Assembly: GCA_026932425.1 (NCBI GenBank) | Contig: JAIXKN010000057.1 | Span: 1-40,961 of the forward strand | Source: Burkholderiales bacterium | Lineage (GTDB): Bacteria > Pseudomonadota > Gammaproteobacteria > Burkholderiales > Burkholderiaceae_C | DNA length: 40,961 nucleotides | Direction of reading: 5' to 3' | Shown here: positions 24,803 to 33,452 of the stretch, in pieces | How positions within the stretch are numbered: the first letter of the stretch is position 1 | Layout of the letters: each line of letters begins with the position of its first letter | Position numbers and translations under genes: made by a program | Notes under the pieces: model-generated | The model's input: only the letters and a program-made list of their open reading frames with translations | Told to the model about the DNA's origin: nothing | Database searches by the model: none

Positions 24803-25039
24803 TCATCCGGCGACGCCGCTGCCCACCACCCAGCGCACCAGCAGCACCAGCGTGCCGATGAAGACGGATGCAGCGACAAGCCCGGCGATGATCACCTGCC
24901 CCGGGCCCAGCCGCTGCACGTCACGCTCGTACGCGGCCGAGCCGCGGATGCCACAGAAGGACCAGACGACGGCGCGCAAGGCCTCGACGGGACCCGCCTT
25001 GCGCTGTGGCATGGGCGCTTCGACCTTCGACTCGCTCAT
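24803..25039 (-). CDS. DUF2970 small membrane protein
   Basis: A 78-residue protein with a charged N-terminal half and one membrane helix near the C-terminus (IIAGLVAASVFIGTLVLLVRW, about 50-70). VVWSFCGIRGSAAYERD near residues 25-41 matches the DUF2970 pattern. Function is unknown; the family sits between ctaG and ctaE in many betaproteobacteria and is presumed to help assemble or regulate the oxidase. Its ATG overlaps the ctaG stop by 4 bases (ATGA), so it is translated from the same message. Confidence 0.87.
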   Translation of the reverse strand: MSESKVEAPMPQRKAGPVEALRAVVWSFCGIRGSAAYERDVQRLGPGQVIIAGLVAASVFIGTLVLLVRWVVGSGVAG

Positions 25040-25659
25040 GCCGGCCCCCCCTGCGCCTTGCCCGCCGCCGTCTTGCCGAGATCACCTGCCGGTGCCGCCG
25101 GCACCCTGCCGCCGACCTCGAAGAAGGTGTAGGAGAGCGTGATCGTCGTGACGTCCTTGGGCAGTCGCGGGTCGATGACGAAGGCCACCGGCCACTGCTT
25201 GCTCTCGCCCGGCGCCAGCGTGTACTGGTTGAAGCAGAAGCACTCGAGCTTGTTGAAGTGCCGCTGCGCCTGGCTCGGCGCGTAGCTCGGGATCGCCTGC
25301 GCCGACATCGTCCGGTTCTGCACGTTGGTGAACTCGTACATCACCGTCGTCATCTCGCCCGGATGCACCTGAACCGAGCGCTGCGCCGGCTTGAAGTCCC
25401 AAGGTCCGCGGGCATTGGCGTCGAACTCGACCGTGATCGTGCGCGTCGTGTCGACCTGGGTGTTGCGCGCGCCCGCTCCCAGGCCGAACCACTCCAGCGT
25501 GCGCTGCTCGGTGACCGAGAGCACGTTGATCCCGAGAGCCTCGCAGATCGCGCGATACAGCGGCACCAGCGCGTAACCGAAGGCGAACATCAGCGAGACG
25601 ATCACCAGCAGCTTGCCCAGCAGCCGCCGGTTCGCGGTGTTGCCAAGGGGAGAGATCAT
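25036..25659 (-). CDS. ctaG: Cytochrome c oxidase assembly protein CtaG (Cox11 family)
   Basis: Copper chaperone that inserts CuB into subunit I; one transmembrane helix and a periplasmic immunoglobulin-like domain, 207 residues. The helix is at about 15-34 (GKLLVIVSLMFAFGYALVPL). The copper-binding Cys-Phe-Cys is at 140-142 in NKLECFCFNQYTL, with the third conserved cysteine at 39 (YRAICEALG). The C-terminus is an Ala/Gly-rich tail after the conserved DPRLPKDVTTITLSYTFF. All catalytic cysteines are present. It follows the 40-residue small protein by 23 bases and overlaps the DUF2970 gene by 4. Confidence 0.96.
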   Translation of the reverse strand: MISPLGNTANRRLLGKLLVIVSLMFAFGYALVPLYRAICEALGINVLSVTEQRTLEWFGLGAGARNTQVDTTRTITVEFDANARGPWDFKPAQRSVQVHPGEMTTVMYEFTNVQNRTMSAQAIPSYAPSQAQRHFNKLECFCFNQYTLAPGESKQWPVAFVIDPRLPKDVTTITLSYTFFEVGGRVPAAPAGDLGKTAAGKAQGGPA

Positions 25660-25682
25660 CGCGGGGCGGTCCTCGCGCCGGC

Positions 25683-25805
25683 TCAGTACGGGCCCAGCAG
25701 CCAGATCTTGGCAACGAAGCCCAGCCCGAAGGCCAGCGCCACGCTGGCCAGGATCAAGGCCAGGCGCAGGTTGGACTTGCGCCGGGACGAGTCGCTCGTT
25801 CCCAT
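25683..25805 (-). CDS. Small cytochrome oxidase assembly protein, 40 residues
   Basis: Very short reading frame between ctaD and ctaG. It starts with ATG (MGTSDSSRRKSNLRLA), continues into one hydrophobic helix (LALILASVALAFGLGFVAKI, about 15-34) and ends WLLGPY. Similar 35-45-residue single-helix proteins with a basic N-terminus occupy this exact slot in Burkholderiales oxidase clusters and are annotated as cytochrome oxidase small assembly proteins. I rely on position, composition and that resemblance. The gaps are 19 bases after ctaD and 23 bases before ctaG, so it is co-translated with its neighbours. Its role is unknown. Confidence 0.82.
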   Translation of the reverse strand: MGTSDSSRRKSNLRLALILASVALAFGLGFVAKIWLLGPY

Positions 25806-25824
25806 GCCGATCCTCCTTGCCTTT

Positions 25825-27444
25825 TCAGCCGATCACACGCGTGGCGGTGGGATCGAGCTTGGGCGGATTCTCGAAGGTGTGCCAGGGCGCCGGTGACGGC
25901 ACCTCCCACTCCAGGCCCTCGGCCCCTTCCCAGGGCTTCTGCGGGGCACGCTCGCCCTTGCCCTGCATCATCGGCAGCACGATGAAGAAAAAGAAATACA
26001 CCTGCATCAGCCCGAAGCCGAGCGCGCCGATCGAGACGATCGCGTTGAAGTCGGCGAACTGCATCGGGTAGTCGGCATAGCGACGCGGCATGCCGGCCAG
26101 GCCGAGGAAGTGCATCGGGAAGAAGGTGATGTTGAAGGTGATGATGCTGCCCCAGAAGTGGAACTTGCCGCGCGCCTCCGAATACATCACGCCGGTCCAC
26201 TTCGGCCCCCAGTAGTAGACCGAGGCGAACATCGCGAACAGCGAACCGGCGACGAGCACGTAGTGGAAGTGCGCGACGATGTAGTAGGTGTCCTGGAGCT
26301 GGATGTCGATCGGCGCCATCGCCGGGATCACGCCGGTGAAGCCGCCGATCACGAACACGAAGATGAAGCCCACGGCCCAGAGCATCGGCGTCTCGAAGGT
26401 CATCGAACCGCGCCACATCGTGGCGACCCAGTTGAAGACCTTCACGCCGGTGGGCACGGCGATCAGCATGGTCGCGTACATGAAGAAGAGCTGCCCCGTC
26501 ACCGGCATGCCGGTGGTGAACATGTGGTGCGCCCAGACGATCATCGAGAGGATCGCGATCGAGGCGGTGGCGTAGACCATCGAGGTGTAGCCGAACAGCT
26601 TCTTGCGCGCGAAGGCCGGCACGATCTGGCTGATCATGCCGAAGGCCGGCAGGATCATGATGTAGACCTCGGGGTGCCCGAAGAACCAGAAGATGTGCTG
26701 GTACATGATCGGGTCGCCGCCGCCGGCGGGGTTGAAGAAGCTGGTGCCGAAGTGGCGATCGGTGAGCGTCATCGTGATCGCGCCGGCCAGCACCGGGATC
26801 ACCGCGATCAGCAGGTAGGCGGTGATCAGCCATGTCCACGGGAACATCGGCATCTTCATCAGCGTCATCCCGGGCGCGCGCATGTTCAGCACCGTGACGA
26901 TGATGTTGATCGCGCCCATGATCGAGCTCGCGCCGAAGAGGTGCATCGCGAAGATCGTCATGTCCATCGCCGGGCCCATCTGCAGGGTCAGCGGCGCGTA
27001 CAGCGTCCAGCCCGCGGCGGTGGCGCCGCCGGGGACGAAGAACGAACCCACGAACATGATCGCCGAGGGGATGAGCAACCAGAAGCTGAGGTTGTTCATG
27101 CGCGCGAAGGCCATGTCCGACGCGCCGATCTGCAGCGGGATCATCCAGTTCGCGAAGCCGACGAAGGCCGGCATGATCGCGCCGAAGACCATGATCAGGC
27201 CGTGCATGGTCGTGAACTGGTTGAACATCTCCGGGTTCACGAACTGCAGGCCGGGCTGGAACAGCTCGGTGCGGATCAGCAGCGCCAGCACCCCGCCGAT
27301 CATCAGCATCGTGAAGCTGAAGAGCAGGTAGAGGGTGCCGATGTCCTTGTGATTGGTCGCGAAGACCCAGCGGCGCCAGCCCTGGGGCTGGGCATGGGCG
27401 TGATCGTGCGCGTGATCGCCGGGGTGGTCGAGAACAGCACTCAT
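25825..27444 (-). CDS. ctaD: Cytochrome c oxidase subunit I (aa3-type heme-copper oxidase)
   Basis: Catalytic subunit of the terminal oxidase, 539 residues with twelve membrane helices, carrying heme a and the heme a3-CuB centre. Ligands and landmarks are visible: TMHGLIMVF (heme a), the CuB site FFGHPEVYI with the cross-linked Tyr four residues after the His, the HHMF pair, and HFHYVLV for heme a3 and heme a. The residues of the D- and K-channels appear normal for the type A1 family. The N-terminus is His-rich ([13 protein letters not shown], about 7-18), which is uncommon outside this group. The start ATG lies 25 bases downstream of ctaC. Confidence 0.98.
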   Translation of the reverse strand: MSAVLDHPGDHAHDHAHAQPQGWRRWVFATNHKDIGTLYLLFSFTMLMIGGVLALLIRTELFQPGLQFVNPEMFNQFTTMHGLIMVFGAIMPAFVGFANWMIPLQIGASDMAFARMNNLSFWLLIPSAIMFVGSFFVPGGATAAGWTLYAPLTLQMGPAMDMTIFAMHLFGASSIMGAINIIVTVLNMRAPGMTLMKMPMFPWTWLITAYLLIAVIPVLAGAITMTLTDRHFGTSFFNPAGGGDPIMYQHIFWFFGHPEVYIMILPAFGMISQIVPAFARKKLFGYTSMVYATASIAILSMIVWAHHMFTTGMPVTGQLFFMYATMLIAVPTGVKVFNWVATMWRGSMTFETPMLWAVGFIFVFVIGGFTGVIPAMAPIDIQLQDTYYIVAHFHYVLVAGSLFAMFASVYYWGPKWTGVMYSEARGKFHFWGSIITFNITFFPMHFLGLAGMPRRYADYPMQFADFNAIVSIGALGFGLMQVYFFFFIVLPMMQGKGERAPQKPWEGAEGLEWEVPSPAPWHTFENPPKLDPTATRVIG

Positions 27445-27469
27445 GTCGGGTTCCTTCGAGGCGATGGTG

Positions 27470-28645
27470 TCATTTGCGGGCGGCAAGCAGCTCGGCCGGC
27501 TGCACCATCTGCCCGGTCTTGTTGCTCCACGCGTTCTTGGTGTAGGTGACCACGGCCGCCAGCTCGGTGTCGCTGAGCTGCTTCCAGGACGGCATCGCGC
27601 CGCCGGCAGCACCGTTGAGCACGATCGCGATCTGCTTGTTCTTGTCCTCGTCGCGCACGATCGCCGAACCGTCGAGCGGCTTGATCGGCATCGCGCCCTT
27701 GCCGTCCGGACGATGGCACACGGCGCAGTTGGCCGCGTACACCTTCTCGCCGCGCGCCATCAGTTCGTCGAGCGTCCATTGCCGTGTCGGGTCGTCGGCG
27801 GCCGCGGCGATCTTCTTCATCTCCCCCTCGACCCACTTGCTGTAGTCCTCCTGGCTCAGGACCTTGACGTGGATCGGCATGTAGGCGTGCTCCTTGCCGC
27901 AGAGCTCGGCGCACTGGCCGTAGAAGTCGCCGGTGCGCTCGGCGCGGAACCAGATGTCGCGCACGAAGCCGGGAATCGCATCCTGCTTGACGCCGAAGGC
28001 CGGCACCATCCACGCGTGGATGACGTCGTTGGCCGTGGTGACGATGCGGATCTTCTTGTCGACCGGGACCACCAGCGGGTTGTCGACCTTGAGCAGGTAG
28101 TCGTCGCCCTCGGGCGTGCCCGCATCGGACATCGCGCGGTGCGCGGGGTCGAGGGTCGAGAGGAACTGGATCCCCTGGCCCTCGCCGTTGAGGTAGTCGT
28201 AGCCCCACTTCCACTGGTAGCCGGTGGCCTTGATCGTGAGGTCGGCGTTGGAGGTGTCCTTCTGCGCGACGACGGCGCGCGTGGCCATCGCGCCCAGCGT
28301 GACGACGATCAGGAAGGGCGCCAGCGTCCACAGGACCTCGACGACGACGCTCTCGTGGAAGCTGGCCGGCTTGTAACCCAGCGACTTGCGGTGCTTGACG
28401 ATGGAATAGAACATCACCCCGAAGACGCCGATGAAGATCACTAGGCACACCAGCATCACGATGTTGTGCAGGTCGTACAGGTGCAGGCTCATCGCCGTGG
28501 CGCCGGGCGTGAGGTTGAGCTGGTTGACGGCAGGACCGCCCGGAAGGTCGTTGACCTTGGCCAGCGCCCAGGGTGTCGCGACGGCCATTCCCAGGCCGCA
28601 AGCGCCTCGGGCCCGCGCCAGGGCCGCAGTGCTCTTCGTCTTCAT
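27470..28645 (-). CDS. ctaC: Cytochrome c oxidase subunit II with fused cytochrome c domain (caa3-like)
   Basis: Periplasmic electron-entry subunit of 391 residues. A signal sequence or first hydrophobic stretch (about 10-30) is followed by two transmembrane helices ([20 protein letters not shown] and [20 protein letters not shown], given by their central residues). The cupredoxin domain binds CuA through the distant His in [10 protein letters not shown] and the [12 protein letters not shown] cluster. After it comes a C-terminal class I cytochrome c domain with Cys-Ala-Val-Cys-His at 307-311 and a Met ligand in GAMPSW. The fusion is common in betaproteobacterial oxidases and implies direct transfer from a bound c heme. 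It follows the DUF2244 gene by 23 bases. Confidence 0.97.
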   Translation of the reverse strand: MKTKSTAALARARGACGLGMAVATPWALAKVNDLPGGPAVNQLNLTPGATAMSLHLYDLHNIVMLVCLVIFIGVFGVMFYSIVKHRKSLGYKPASFHESVVVEVLWTLAPFLIVVTLGAMATRAVVAQKDTSNADLTIKATGYQWKWGYDYLNGEGQGIQFLSTLDPAHRAMSDAGTPEGDDYLLKVDNPLVVPVDKKIRIVTTANDVIHAWMVPAFGVKQDAIPGFVRDIWFRAERTGDFYGQCAELCGKEHAYMPIHVKVLSQEDYSKWVEGEMKKIAAAADDPTRQWTLDELMARGEKVYAANCAVCHRPDGKGAMPIKPLDGSAIVRDEDKNKQIAIVLNGAAGGAMPSWKQLSDTELAAVVTYTKNAWSNKTGQMVQPAELLAARK

Positions 28646-28668
28646 CGTCCGATCTGCTCCACTTCGAT

Positions 28669-29214
28669 TCATGCCTGTTCGCTCCGCTGCCACGGCGACC
28701 TCAGCACGAGCTGCCGCAGTTCCGCCAGCACCTGACGCCGCCGGGTGATCTGCGCATGTCGCCCCACGCTGATGCGGCGTCCGTGCGCACGCAGCTCGAT
28801 CAGGCCCTGCGCGTCCTCGCCGACGCGAAGCGATGACAGCTCGAGGCGGTCCCGGTACTGCTTCAGGCCATTGCGACCCTCGAGCACAAGGCATCCCTCA
28901 TCGACGCGCAGCGACTCCCCGTCGGCCGCGTGCAGCGCATGCAGAGCGAAGGCCGCGGCGACGCTCAGCACCTGAACGCCGAGAAACGCACTGATCAGCG
29001 GTGCGCCCAAGGACCAGAAGAAGACCGCCAGCACGACCGAGAGCGCGACCACGCATCCCAGGCAGCCCGCGAACTGCCGCGGCGAGAGCGCACATCGGCG
29101 CTGCAGCCGCCACTGCCATGGCGCTGGCGCATCGGGCATGCCGTCGCTGGCGGCATCAGGCGGCGCAGCACCGGGCGTTGCGCCCGGGGGGTCGATTCCC
29201 CTGGCAGGTGGCAT
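28669..29214 (-). CDS. DUF2244 membrane protein upstream of ctaC
   Basis: A 181-residue protein with a Pro/Ala-rich N-terminus and two adjacent membrane helices (about 55-75 and 80-97: LGCVVALSVVLAVFFW, then LISAFLGVQVLSVAAAFAL). A soluble C-terminal part carries the DUF2244 pattern LVLEGRNGLKQYRDRLEL and HGRRISVGRHAQ. The function is unknown; the family is usually next to cytochrome c oxidase genes. Three starts are possible: GTG at 29229, ATG at 29214 (used) and ATG at 29139, none with a good Shine-Dalgarno sequence. It is the first gene of the cta run, so the operon promoter should be within 29230-29318. Confidence 0.85.
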   Translation of the reverse strand: MPPARGIDPPGATPGAAPPDAASDGMPDAPAPWQWRLQRRCALSPRQFAGCLGCVVALSVVLAVFFWSLGAPLISAFLGVQVLSVAAAFALHALHAADGESLRVDEGCLVLEGRNGLKQYRDRLELSSLRVGEDAQGLIELRAHGRRISVGRHAQITRRRQVLAELRQLVLRSPWQRSEQA

Positions 29215-29286
29215 GACGACAGGATTCACGGCGTGGGGCTGCAGATGCGCGAAGCCAAATGAGACGTCTTGTTCGCCGCGGCCCGG

Positions 29287-29303
29287 AGATTCGGGACGAA
29301 TCT
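29287..29303. repeat. Perfect inverted repeat in the leader of the cta operon
   Basis: AGATTCG and CGAATCT separated by GGA: seven perfect base pairs, 73 bases upstream of the DUF2244 ATG. A TTGACC box on the minus strand (29310-29315) lies just upstream, so this could be an operator downstream of the -35 or a hairpin in the transcript leader. No regulator can be named. Confidence 0.4.
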
Positions 29304-29318
29304 GAGCAGGGTCAAAGC

Positions 29319-29342
29319 GAAAAAATTCTAGCTCGGCTAGAA
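29319..29342 (-). terminator. Intrinsic terminator of the BioC-like methyltransferase gene
   Basis: On the minus strand TTCTAGC and GCTAGAA form a 7-bp perfect stem with a CGA loop, followed directly by six T residues. It is placed 70 bases after the methyltransferase stop and insulates the cta operon that begins beyond it. Confidence 0.85.
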
Positions 29343-29411
29343 GATGCCATATCGAGCCTTCTCTCGGGATAGTGTTTTGCCCAGGGTTGACGCTGCGCGC
29401 TCGCGCCGCGT

Positions 29412-30281
29412 TCAGTCCTTGCGGCGGCTCAGGCGCACCGGCTCGCGTGGCGCCGCCTTGAAGGCGTGCCCGTAGACGAGTTCGAAGCTCAGTTGCGGCC
29501 TGCCGGCCTCGGACGCGAATCCGGCCAGCGCGGCCAGCAGACGTTCACGCCATCGCGGCGTGCGAAGACCCTGATATCGGTGGGGCGAGACGTTGGCACC
29601 CAGCGTGCGCAGTTCGCGCAGCAGCGATGCGGCATCGGGCCAGGTGAGCGTGAGCGTCTCCTGGTCCATCACCGGATCGGCGAAGCCCGAATGCACGAGC
29701 ATGTCGCCGATGTCGTGCATGTCGACGAAAGGCAGCATCGGCTCGCCCCAGCGTCGTTCGCGGTAGAGCTCGCGCAACTCCGGCAGCGATCCGGGCCCGA
29801 GCATCGAGAACATCACGAAGCCGTCGATCGCAAGCGCCCGCTGCCATCGGCCCAGAAGCGCCAGTGGATCACCGCTGGCGTGCAGCAGCATGTTCGACCA
29901 GACCAGCCCTGCCTGACCGGCCTCGACGTCCGCTTCGTCGATCGACGCCGGGTGATCGTCGCGACCGAACCAGGGCCAGCGCCGGCGACGTGCCGGTGCC
30001 TCGGCCGTCGCCGGCAGCCCCTCGAACCGGACGACGATCTGCCGCGCCTGCGGATAGGCCGCGCGCAGCACGGCCTGGCTCGCACCCAGCGGTCCGCTCC
30101 AGTCGAGCACCGGATCGGGGCGCAGGCGAATCAGCGTCAGGCGCTCGGCCATGCGTCGCGCCGCTTCGCCGTGCAGCCAGGGCGGCGCGCCGGCCGCACA
30201 CAGCCGCGCCGCGACGCGGGTCAGCGCAGCGCGATCGATCCGCGGGCCCTGGGCATCGTCATCCCGCTGCTCGGACTGCAT
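29412..30281 (-). CDS. BioC-like methyltransferase domain protein
   Basis: A 289-residue protein resembling BioC (malonyl-ACP methyl ester-forming enzyme of biotin synthesis) in its second half. LGRWQRALAIDGFVMFSMLGPGSLPELRELY matches the BioC LxGY-type region by its key residues F, PG and ELR, and FVDMHDIGDMLVHSGFADPVMD matches the following helix. The SAM-binding motif I is degenerate: VLDWSGPLGASQAVL instead of the usual D-x-G-x-G-x-G. The protein may bind SAM poorly or do something else. No bio genes are nearby. The ATG at 30281 is only 21 bases from the divergent comF start. It ends at a good terminator. Confidence 0.75.
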   Translation of the reverse strand: MQSEQRDDDAQGPRIDRAALTRVAARLCAAGAPPWLHGEAARRMAERLTLIRLRPDPVLDWSGPLGASQAVLRAAYPQARQIVVRFEGLPATAEAPARRRRWPWFGRDDHPASIDEADVEAGQAGLVWSNMLLHASGDPLALLGRWQRALAIDGFVMFSMLGPGSLPELRELYRERRWGEPMLPFVDMHDIGDMLVHSGFADPVMDQETLTLTWPDAASLLRELRTLGANVSPHRYQGLRTPRWRERLLAALAGFASEAGRPQLSFELVYGHAFKAAPREPVRLSRRKD

Positions 30282-30302
30282 GCGGGGCAGTATATTGAGC
30301 CG

Positions 30303-31034
30303 ATGCTGGAGGCCATCTCGCAGGGGATTCGAGTGCGCTGGCGCGCGCGGCTTCCGGGCTGCTGCGAGGTCTGCGGCGGCTGGACGCGCGCGGGCCTTTG
30401 CGCCGGCTGCCGCGAGCGGTTCTGCGTTCCGGTGGCGCGCTGCGCGCGCTGCGCGATCGTGCTGCCGGCTGCGCTGCCGTGCTGCACCGATTGCCTGCGC
30501 GAGCCCCCGCCGTTCGAGCGCTGCATCTGCGTGGCCGACTACGGCTTCCCGTGGGACCGCCTGATCTCCCGCTTCAAGTACGGCAGCGCGCCGGAACTGG
30601 CGGGCCCGCTCGCCGCGGCGCTGCAGGCGGCGGCCGACGCTGCCGGGATGCCGCCGCCGCAGGCCTTCGTCGCGCTGCCGCTGTCGGCTCGGCGCACCGC
30701 CGAGCGCGGCTACGACCAAGCCTGGGAGCTGGCCAGCCGGCTCGGACGACGCAGCGCACGGCCGGCCCACGCGCGTGCGCTCGAGCGGCAACGCGACGCC
30801 ACGCCGCAGGCGCGGCTGCCGCGGGCGCAGCGTCAGCGCAACCTGGACGGCGCCTTCAGCGTGCCCGCGGGCGCCATCGCGAGCGTCCGCGGCTGCCATC
30901 TGGCGCTCGTCGACGACGTGCTGACCACCGGCGCCACCGCCCGTGCCGCGGCGACGGCGCTGCTCGCCGCCGGAGCGGCCCGCGTCGACGTCTGGGTCGT
31001 TGCGCGCACGCCAGCACCGCTCGGTGAGGCTTAG
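30303..31034 (+). CDS. ComF family phosphoribosyltransferase-like protein
   Basis: A 243-residue protein of the ComF/GntX family, linked to DNA uptake in naturally competent bacteria and otherwise of uncertain function. The N-terminal zinc-ribbon cysteines are CCEVCGGW, CAGC, CARC and CCTDC (residues about 20-65). The central FKYGSAPELAGPLA and LPLSARRTAERGYDQA are family signatures. The C-terminal PRPP-binding loop is VDDVLTTGATA at 203-213. The start ATG lies 21 bases from the divergent methyltransferase start. It is followed by trmL after 8 bases, and the AGGAG for trmL overlaps its TAG stop. Confidence 0.92.
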   Translation: MLEAISQGIRVRWRARLPGCCEVCGGWTRAGLCAGCRERFCVPVARCARCAIVLPAALPCCTDCLREPPPFERCICVADYGFPWDRLISRFKYGSAPELAGPLAAALQAAADAAGMPPPQAFVALPLSARRTAERGYDQAWELASRLGRRSARPAHARALERQRDATPQARLPRAQRQRNLDGAFSVPAGAIASVRGCHLALVDDVLTTGATARAAATALLAAGAARVDVWVVARTPAPLGEA

Positions 31035-31042
31035 GAGCCTGC

Positions 31043-31513
31043 GTGTTCCGGATCGTGCTCGTCCGGCCGGAGATTCCGCCCAACACCGGCAACGTGATCC
31101 GCCTGGCGGCCAACACGGGTTGCGAGCTGCACCTGATCGAGCCGCTGGGCTTCACGATGGAGGACCGGCTGCTGCGCCGTGCCGGGCTCGACTATCACGA
31201 GTACGCGCCGGTGCGCCGGCACGCGAGCTGGGCCGAATGGCAGGCCACGACCGCCGCCGAGCGCAACCGCTGCTTCGCGTTCACGACCCACGGCACGCGC
31301 GCGCACCACGAACTGCGCTGGCTGCCCGGCGACTGGCTCGTCTTCGGCAGCGAGAGTGCCGGGCTGCCTGTGGAAGTACGCGCGGCCTTCGACGAGACAC
31401 GGCGCGTGCGGCTGCCGATGCGCCCGGGACAGCGCAGCCTCAATCTCAGCAACGCGGTGGCCGTCGCGGTCTTCGAGGCCTGGCGGCAGAACGGCTTCGC
31501 GGGAGCGGGCTGA
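31043..31513 (+). CDS. trmL: tRNA (cytidine(34)-2'-O)-methyltransferase TrmL
   Basis: SPOUT-class enzyme of 156 residues that methylates the wobble-base ribose of tRNA-Leu isoacceptors. Visible are FRIVLVRPEIPPNTGNVIRL (N-terminal strand and the PxNxGN motif), LVFGSESAGLP (motif 2) and RSLNLSNAVAVAVFEAWRQ (motif 3 with the trefoil-knot SAM site). The length matches E. coli TrmL. The start is GTG with AGGAG 5 bases upstream, which is convincing; the first residues MFRIVLVRP align with the family. It is co-transcribed with comF. Its stop abuts the gpsA stop with no gap (TGATCA). Confidence 0.95.
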   Translation: MFRIVLVRPEIPPNTGNVIRLAANTGCELHLIEPLGFTMEDRLLRRAGLDYHEYAPVRRHASWAEWQATTAAERNRCFAFTTHGTRAHHELRWLPGDWLVFGSESAGLPVEVRAAFDETRRVRLPMRPGQRSLNLSNAVAVAVFEAWRQNGFAGAG

Positions 31514-32515
31514 TCAGCCCTCGGCTCGGCTCTGGCGCGCCATCAGCATCAGCATCGCGTCGCGCGGCTTCACCTGCCCCTGCAGCACCGCGACGACCGC
31601 TTCGGTGATCGGCATCTCGACCTGCAGCCGTGCCGCCCGCTCGGCCGCGGTGTGCGCGGTGTAGGCGCCCTCGGCCACATGCCCGAGCTGCGCGAGCGCG
31701 TCGGAGAGGCCCAGCCCGCCGGCCAGCAGCAGGCCGAGGCGACGATTGCGCGAGAGATCGCCGGTGGCGGTGAGCACCAGATCGCCCAGGCCCGACAAGC
31801 CCATGAAGGTCTCGGGCCGCGCGCCCAATGCCACGCCCAGACGCGTCATCTCGGCCAGGCCGCGGGTGATCAGCGCCGCGCGAGCATTGAGCCCGGGCGT
31901 GCCCGGCTCGCCGCTGGCGGCAAGGCCGTCGAGCATGCCGGTGGCGATCGCGAGCACGTTCTTGAGCGCACCGCCGACCTCGACGCCGACGACGTCGCTC
32001 GAGGTGTAGACGCGCAGCGCATCCCCGTGCGCGGCCTGCGCCACCATCGCCGCAAGCTCGGCACTCTCGCTGGCCGCAACCAGCGCCGTCGGCTGTCCGC
32101 GCGCGACCTCGAGCGCGAAACTCGGTCCCGAGAGCACCGCGCTCGGCACCCCCGGCCGCAGGCTGCGTGCGATCTCGTGACCGAGCAGGCCGCTGCCCGC
32201 CTCGAAGCCCTTGCACAGCCAGGCTGCGGGTTGCCCCGGCGGCAGCGCCTGCAGCGTCGACCGCAGCCCGACCATCGGCGTGGCCACGAGCAGCAGTCCT
32301 GCCGCCGCGTGCCGGCAGGCCGCCGCCAGATCCGCCTCGATGCAAAGCGTCTCGGGCAACGAGACTTCGGGCAGGTAGCGCTCGTTGCAGCGCGCCTGCG
32401 CAATCCGTTCTGCCTGGGCCGCATCGCGCACCCAGAGCACGACTTCATGGCGCCGCGCCAGCGCCACCGCGATGCCGGTACCCCAGGCGCCGGCACCGAG
32501 GACGCTGATCTGCAT
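31514..32515 (-). CDS. gpsA: NAD(P)+-dependent glycerol-3-phosphate dehydrogenase
   Basis: Makes sn-glycerol-3-phosphate from dihydroxyacetone phosphate for phospholipid synthesis. It has 333 residues, the usual length. The N-terminal Rossmann motif is [18 protein letters not shown] (3-20). The CKGFE segment near 103-107 and the catalytic Lys in [15 protein letters not shown] (about 192) are present, as is the [19 protein letters not shown] signature. The ATG at 32515 was preferred to a GTG four codons upstream because MQISVLGAG is the family start. It is the last gene of the rhodanese-grxC-secB-gpsA run, with a 36-base gap after secB. Confidence 0.97.
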   Translation of the reverse strand: MQISVLGAGAWGTGIAVALARRHEVVLWVRDAAQAERIAQARCNERYLPEVSLPETLCIEADLAAACRHAAAGLLLVATPMVGLRSTLQALPPGQPAAWLCKGFEAGSGLLGHEIARSLRPGVPSAVLSGPSFALEVARGQPTALVAASESAELAAMVAQAAHGDALRVYTSSDVVGVEVGGALKNVLAIATGMLDGLAASGEPGTPGLNARAALITRGLAEMTRLGVALGARPETFMGLSGLGDLVLTATGDLSRNRRLGLLLAGGLGLSDALAQLGHVAEGAYTAHTAAERAARLQVEMPITEAVVAVLQGQVKPRDAMLMLMARQSRAEG

Positions 32516-32551
32516 CGCCCCAGCCACCGACCCGGGATCTCGCGGCCGGGA

Positions 32552-33034
32552 TCAGTTGACGCCGGTGATGATGCGCGAGCCGTTGCCCTGTGCCGCGGCC
32601 TGCTGCTCCTGCTGTTCCTGTTGCGCCTGGAACATGGCCTGGAAGTTCACTTCGTTGAGCAGGATCGGCGGGAAGCCGGCGCGCGTGCAGATGTCCGAGA
32701 CGATGGCGCGCAGATAGGGGTAGATCATCTGCGGGCAGACGATGCCGATGATGCTCTGCATCTGGTCTTCGGGGATGTGGCGGATCTCGAAGATCCCGGC
32801 CTGCTTGGCCTCGACGAGGAAGAGCGTCTTCTCGCCGATCCTGGTCGTGACCGTCGCGGTCACCGTGACCTCGAAGATGCCGTCGGAGATCTGGCCGGCC
32901 CCGACCGCGAGCTGGATGTCGACCTGCGGCTGCTGCTGCTCGAGCAGGATCTGCGGCGAATTGGGCTGTTCCAGCGACAGGTCCTTCAGGTACATGCGCT
33001 GGATGTTGAATACGGGATTCGCTTCGTCGGCCAT
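32552..33034 (-). CDS. secB: Protein-export chaperone SecB
   Basis: Cytosolic tetrameric chaperone of 160 residues that holds preproteins unfolded and hands them to SecA. The [19 protein letters not shown] opening, [20 protein letters not shown] and [24 protein letters not shown] are all family landmarks. [15 protein letters not shown] covers the SecA/substrate face. The C-terminal tail is Gln-rich (about 137-150), longer than in E. coli. It lies between grxC and gpsA, the same order as in E. coli. Confidence 0.97.
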   Translation of the reverse strand: MADEANPVFNIQRMYLKDLSLEQPNSPQILLEQQQPQVDIQLAVGAGQISDGIFEVTVTATVTTRIGEKTLFLVEAKQAGIFEIRHIPEDQMQSIIGIVCPQMIYPYLRAIVSDICTRAGFPPILLNEVNFQAMFQAQQEQQEQQAAAQGNGSRIITGVN

Positions 33035-33100
33035 CGGTCGTCTCTCGGAATGAAGGGGCCCGCCGGGAAGGGAAAAGACCGTCGGCGGGAAAGCGGCCGA

Positions 33101-33364
33101 TTATGAGGCTGCGCCCAGCAGCGGCAACAGGCCGCCGGCGCGGTCGAGCGCGATCAGGTCGTCGCAGCCGCCGACATGGGTGTCGCCGATGAAGATCTGC
33201 GGCACCGTGCGCCGACCGGTGAGCTGCACCATGTGGTCGCGCTGCGCCGGGTCGAGGTCGATGCGGATCTCCTCGATCTGCTCGACGCCGCGCTGGCGCA
33301 GCAGCGCCTTGGCACGCAGGCAGTAGGGGCAGACCTCGGTCGTGTACATGCGAACGGCGTTCAT
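33101..33364 (-). CDS. grxC: Glutaredoxin 3
   Basis: Small cytosolic dithiol glutaredoxin of 87 residues that uses glutathione to reduce disulfides. The active site Cys-Pro-Tyr-Cys is at 12-15 in MYTTEVCPYCLRAK. The cis-proline region is RRTVPQIFIGDTHVGGCDDL, which also supplies the glutathione-binding GGCDD. The start ATG (MNAVRMYTTE) fits the family. It lies 66 bases upstream of secB on the same strand and 88 bases after the rhodanese gene. Confidence 0.97.
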   Translation of the reverse strand: MNAVRMYTTEVCPYCLRAKALLRQRGVEQIEEIRIDLDPAQRDHMVQLTGRRTVPQIFIGDTHVGGCDDLIALDRAGGLLPLLGAAS

Positions 33365-33452
33365 GCGCTGGCCTTCATCTCGTCGGGATGCGCGCATTGT
33401 CGCGAGCGCGCCAAGCCCCTGCCGGCGCCCGGGCACTGCGCGCCTCGAGCAC

